Below, piece after piece: positions 8,501 through 8,917 of a DNA stretch of 8,917 nucleotides (its first letter is position 1; each line of letters opens with the position of its first letter). The notes under the pieces were generated by a model. That model worked only from the letters and a program-made list of their open reading frames with translations, had not been told where the DNA came from and searched no databases. The stretch is from NCBI GenBank assembly GCA_002342985.1, contig DDRC01000244.1:840-9756 (forward strand), in the 5' to 3' direction. The stretch comes from Flavobacteriales bacterium UBA2426 (GTDB lineage: Bacteria > Bacteroidota > Bacteroidia > Flavobacteriales_F > PHOS-HE28). The translations under genes were made by a program, and so were the position numbers.

Positions 8501-8917
8501 CTGGTGCAGGTGAGCGACGGCAATGCCGACCCGCTCACGCCGGTGAACGGGCAGACCACCTGCGGGAACACGTGCGATGGCGAGGTGAGCGTGTCCTTCA
8601 CCTGCAGCGCACCGCCGTGCAACCTGGTGTGGTACGATGCCACGGGCAACGTGCTCGCCACGAATCAGGGCGCGCTCACGGGCCTCTGCGTCGGCGCTTA
8701 CACGGCTGAGCTGACCAATGGCAATGGATGTGTCAGCTTCGCCACGGCCGAGGTCACGCCCTCGCAGGCCATCATTCCCAACCTGAGCAGTTCGCCAGTG
8801 ACCTGCGCCGGGGCGTGCGACGGCACGGCCACCGTTGGCCCCACGGGAGGCGTGGCCCCCTATACCTTCCTCTGGAGCCCCGGCGGTGAGGACACCCCGC
8901 AGCTGACGGGCCTGTGC
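2537..8917 (+). CDS. Giant SprB-repeat surface protein, 3' end beyond the window
   Basis: The frame is open for 2127 codons from the ATG at 2537 to the right edge; the reading phase checks at every repeat, so there is no frameshift. Residues 1-24 are a signal peptide (MRIHALLPLTIAALILLPAAPAQA). Residues about 30-265 form a non-repeat module starting WVGGNGSWSDAAHWS, with short hydrophobic strands resembling a beta-helix. From about residue 270 come roughly 24 SprB-type repeats of about 79 residues, each on the plan C-x3-CDGTA, GG-PPY, W, GQGTP, GLC-G-Y, TDANGC. The visible part matches known giant gliding adhesins such as F. johnsoniae SprB (about 6500 residues), which are T9SS-secreted and move along the cell surface. 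A C-terminal sorting domain would be expected beyond the window. It lies 18 bases after the PorP/SprF gene with no terminator between. A non-motile adhesin or surface-layer role is equally possible. Confidence 0.93.
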   Translation, partial: MRIHALLPLTIAALILLPAAPAQAQAGTGRTLHWVGGNGSWSDAAHWSLMAGGAGGAGVPGATDDAVIAPAAETVVAVEGRARCRSLRLDGAAAFVRVDGGGRDALEVHGDWSMSGSVQWAFGGTVRLTGAGEGRVIDTRGIPLAGQLRFDGEGSWSLLSDLHLTEGDLTWRSGTVHAAGGLVQARTLCSEGRATQRLMAGRSVIRLARAPEAGVLERVVQAQEATLLVGAEPVRLPQAIPPGGEDRDVAVCATGAGQTPFIATTSATTNFNGFNVSCRGACDATITVSVTGGVGPFTYSWLFGGPATQTWTGACGGPQIVVVTDVGQGVSCGVPINVTEPGPLGVIFFGAGTPPACADVCNGSRTALAIGGVAPHSYSWNNGAGTGSSFNQLCAGTNTLVITDANNCSFDTTFTFNLLPIQPNLSFTGTSCNGLCDGTASVNPAGGTPPIAVTWTPAPGGGQGTNTATGLCAGNYSVLLVDANGCDTTVAFTIDQPPPIVPNPAQTDASCFGVCDGTATVNPTDGVGPYAYDWTPAPGAGQGTNAATGLCEGAYSVLITDQGTGCTTTQAFTIAAPPAIDVQGTVTPASCSDACDGTIGITVNGAVPPYTITWSPPVTGQGTPNATALCPGVYSVTVATPNGCDTTLTFTVTAPAPIQAAVQTTDASCAGVCDGAAQAPGVTGGTAPYAFLWTPSPGAGQGTDTATDLCAGSYTLLITDANGCDTLIAFTINEPPPLVVVPAQTDVTCGSLCDGTASVAVSGGSPGYTYAWTPAVTGQGTPDATGLCAGSYSVLITDANGCTITQSFTILDAVPLDVSLQVLPASCPDACDGEAGVIVTGGQAPYAFAWSPEPGAGQGTAAVTGLCPQAYSLVITDAVGCDTTIAFTVPAPPPIVATGTVTPPSCSGACDGSISLSASGGDGTFTYLWSPGVTGQGTPNATLLCAGSYQVTVSSGGCDTTITFELTAPPPIDAALTTTDPACAGACDGAASVTVAGGTPPYAFLWTPAVSGQGTPDAADLCPGNYTVLVSDAAGCDTLIAFTITEPPPIVVDLTTTPASCGGLCDGTATATVTGGAAPYQYDWQPVPGSGQGTPDATGLCPGAYALTVTDANGCVLATPFTISTPSGIDAQGTVTDASCGNSCDGAIAVTTAGGLPPYTYTWSPEPGTGQGTPNAGGLCAGVWTLQITDAAQCDTVLLFTVDEPDPILPNGVSTDETCNGPCDGTVTVSPTGGVAPYTFTWDPPPPVGDGTNAGSGLCPGTWSVTITDASGCDTTAVFEVLPKVPVTNNLVWTDATCPNTCSGTASVTPAGGIPPYTIVWVPEPPTGQGTTAVSGLCIGLWEVQVFDAVGCVGATPFFIGAPPPFDAGLAVSPEDCTAPCTGSATVTPTGGTGAITILWSPEPGGGQGTTTATGLCAGTPYTVTLTDASGCDSTFTFTVDPFTPIAPNSSSTPVSCAGFCDGTATVGPTGGAGPYSFLWSPGGQDTPQVSGLCEGVYTVTITDANGCSIDAQVLITGPAPIAGNAAVSDISCNGECDGAIALNVTGGVAPYTYAWTPTPPNGPGQASATGLCAGTWEAVVTDATGCSTTLAFTLTEPDALALSVAVTPSECQVCIGTAAATVSGGTAPLTVEWYSAAGSLIGAGLSVSDLCAGVYTAVLTDASGCSVQQAVAVTDAAGEDITAVDGATSCPNACDGSVSVDLVCADAPCVIAWFDGQGNDLNANGTALSGLCPGDYLVQVTNASGCVSIDTATVAAPSPTDLLVSSEPVSCAGACDGTATVGVSGGTPPYTFTWSPEPGGGQGTPQATQLCPGVYTVLISDGGGCDTTAQVLITEPALLAVGSVVIGASCAGQCDGSITLNITGGTAPYGIAWSPQPPGGQGGLPAAFGLCPGDWTVVITDANGCSYTETYAITEPQPLQVAVSTVPSTCPNCDGQATAAITGGTPPYTAEWSLGGTVVATGESATGLCGGLYTLAVSDINGCSSTQLVQVSDGNADPLTPVNGQTTCGNTCDGEVSVSFTCSAPPCNLVWYDATGNVLATNQGALTGLCVGAYTAELTNGNGCVSFATAEVTPSQAIIPNLSSSPVTCAGACDGTATVGPTGGVAPYTFLWSPGGEDTPQLTGLC
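4280..6170 (+). repeat. First visible pair of four-unit super-repeats (units 5-8 and 9-12)
   Basis: Unit 5 resembles unit 9 (GTVTP-SC, VTGQGTPNAT-LC, CDTT-TF). Unit 6 resembles unit 10 (CAG-CDGAA, AFLWTP, DLC, CDTLIAFTI-EPPP), and these two share an identical 20-base stretch at 4601-4620 and 5540-5559. Unit 7 resembles unit 11 (CG-LCDGTA, GQGTPDATGLC, NGC not followed by D). Unit 8 resembles unit 12 (WSPEPG-GQGT). Offsets are 936-945 bases. Boundaries are approximate. Confidence 0.6.
6880..8917 (+). repeat. Second pair of four-unit super-repeats (units 16-20 and 20-24)
   Basis: Units 16, 20 and 24 share SPV-CAG-CDGTATVG (P/T variants). Units 17 and 21 share a double-Pro loop, a G-W step and an EP-AL/EPQPL end. 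Units 18 and 22 share the shortened C-x2-C motif. Units 19 and 23 share an extra C-x4-C. Offsets are 945-957 bases. Unit 13 also fits the unit 17 type (SD/TD-CNG-CDG, GGVAPYT, PP, GTW), extending the phase backwards. Confidence 0.65.

Larger units (their letters stand above)
3344..8917 (+). repeat. Array of about 24 SprB-type coding repeats (about 237 bp each)
   Basis: The second cysteine codon of each unit falls at 3380, 3617, 3842, 4079, 4319, 4553, 4793, 5027, 5264, 5495, 5729, 5966, 6203, 6440, 6677, 6917, 7145, 7379, 7619, 7862, 8099, 8336, 8573 and 8816. Steps are 225-243 bases, always a multiple of three, with a mean near 236. Most units carry four cysteines (C-x3-C, LC, GC), a GG-PPY turn and a conserved Trp. 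Units 1 and 2 are the most degenerate. Unit 24 is cut by the window edge. The units are diverged, so this is an old array and not a fresh slippage expansion. The array shows a higher-order period of four units. Confidence 0.92.

Noticed and set aside
3289..8709. Plus- and minus-strand frames across the repeat array (for example at 3289-4674, 5482-6147, 6247-6945 and 8011-8709).
   Set aside because: They are shadows of the repeat gene in other phases, each showing the same low-complexity periodic pattern.
3344..8917. CRISPR array or non-coding satellite as an explanation of the regular repeats.
   Set aside because: The units are about 237 bases, diverged, always a multiple of three, and encode one continuous conserved protein frame.

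Overview
The window comes from a high-GC member of the Bacteroidota, probably a gliding or adhesive environmental lineage. Three things support this. Two neighbouring genes belong to families known only with the Bacteroidota type IX secretion system (T9SS): a CHU_C-type sorting domain and a PorP/SprF outer-membrane protein. A very long SprB-repeat surface protein follows them. The start codons lack clear Shine-Dalgarno sequences, and the upstream regions carry TTG / TAnnTTTG-like promoter elements typical of this phylum. G+C is well above 60% by eye, which is high for Bacteroidota, so order or family cannot be fixed from the sequence.

Layout. Positions 1-179 hold the 5' end of an unrecognised minus-strand gene that runs off the left edge. 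Positions 180-339 are a divergent intergenic region with promoter-like elements in both directions and a perfect 12-bp palindrome. A complete tRNA-Arg(CCT) lies at 340-411, followed by a strong hairpin terminator at 418-455. Positions 452-587 are non-coding and hold a candidate operon promoter. Three same-strand genes follow with almost no spacing: a secreted protein with a T9SS type B (CHU_C) C-terminal domain (588-1580), a PorP/SprF-like protein overlapping it by ATGA (1577-2518), and, 18 bases later, a giant SprB-repeat protein (2537 to beyond the right edge, 2127 residues visible with no stop).

How they fit together. In Flavobacterium, SprF-type proteins are needed for secretion or attachment of SprB-type and type B cargo. 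The cluster therefore reads as a cargo, partner and giant-adhesin operon for T9SS surface display. This is inferred from family knowledge and gene order.

The most interesting signal is inside the giant gene. About 24 units of roughly 79 residues, each normally with four cysteines, are not a simple tandem array. They show a higher-order period of four units (about 940-955 bases), with unit types recurring at lag four. One block, seen in units 16 and 24, keeps its protein sequence while its synonymous sites have drifted. Two special unit types (18/22 and 19/23) have altered cysteine patterns.
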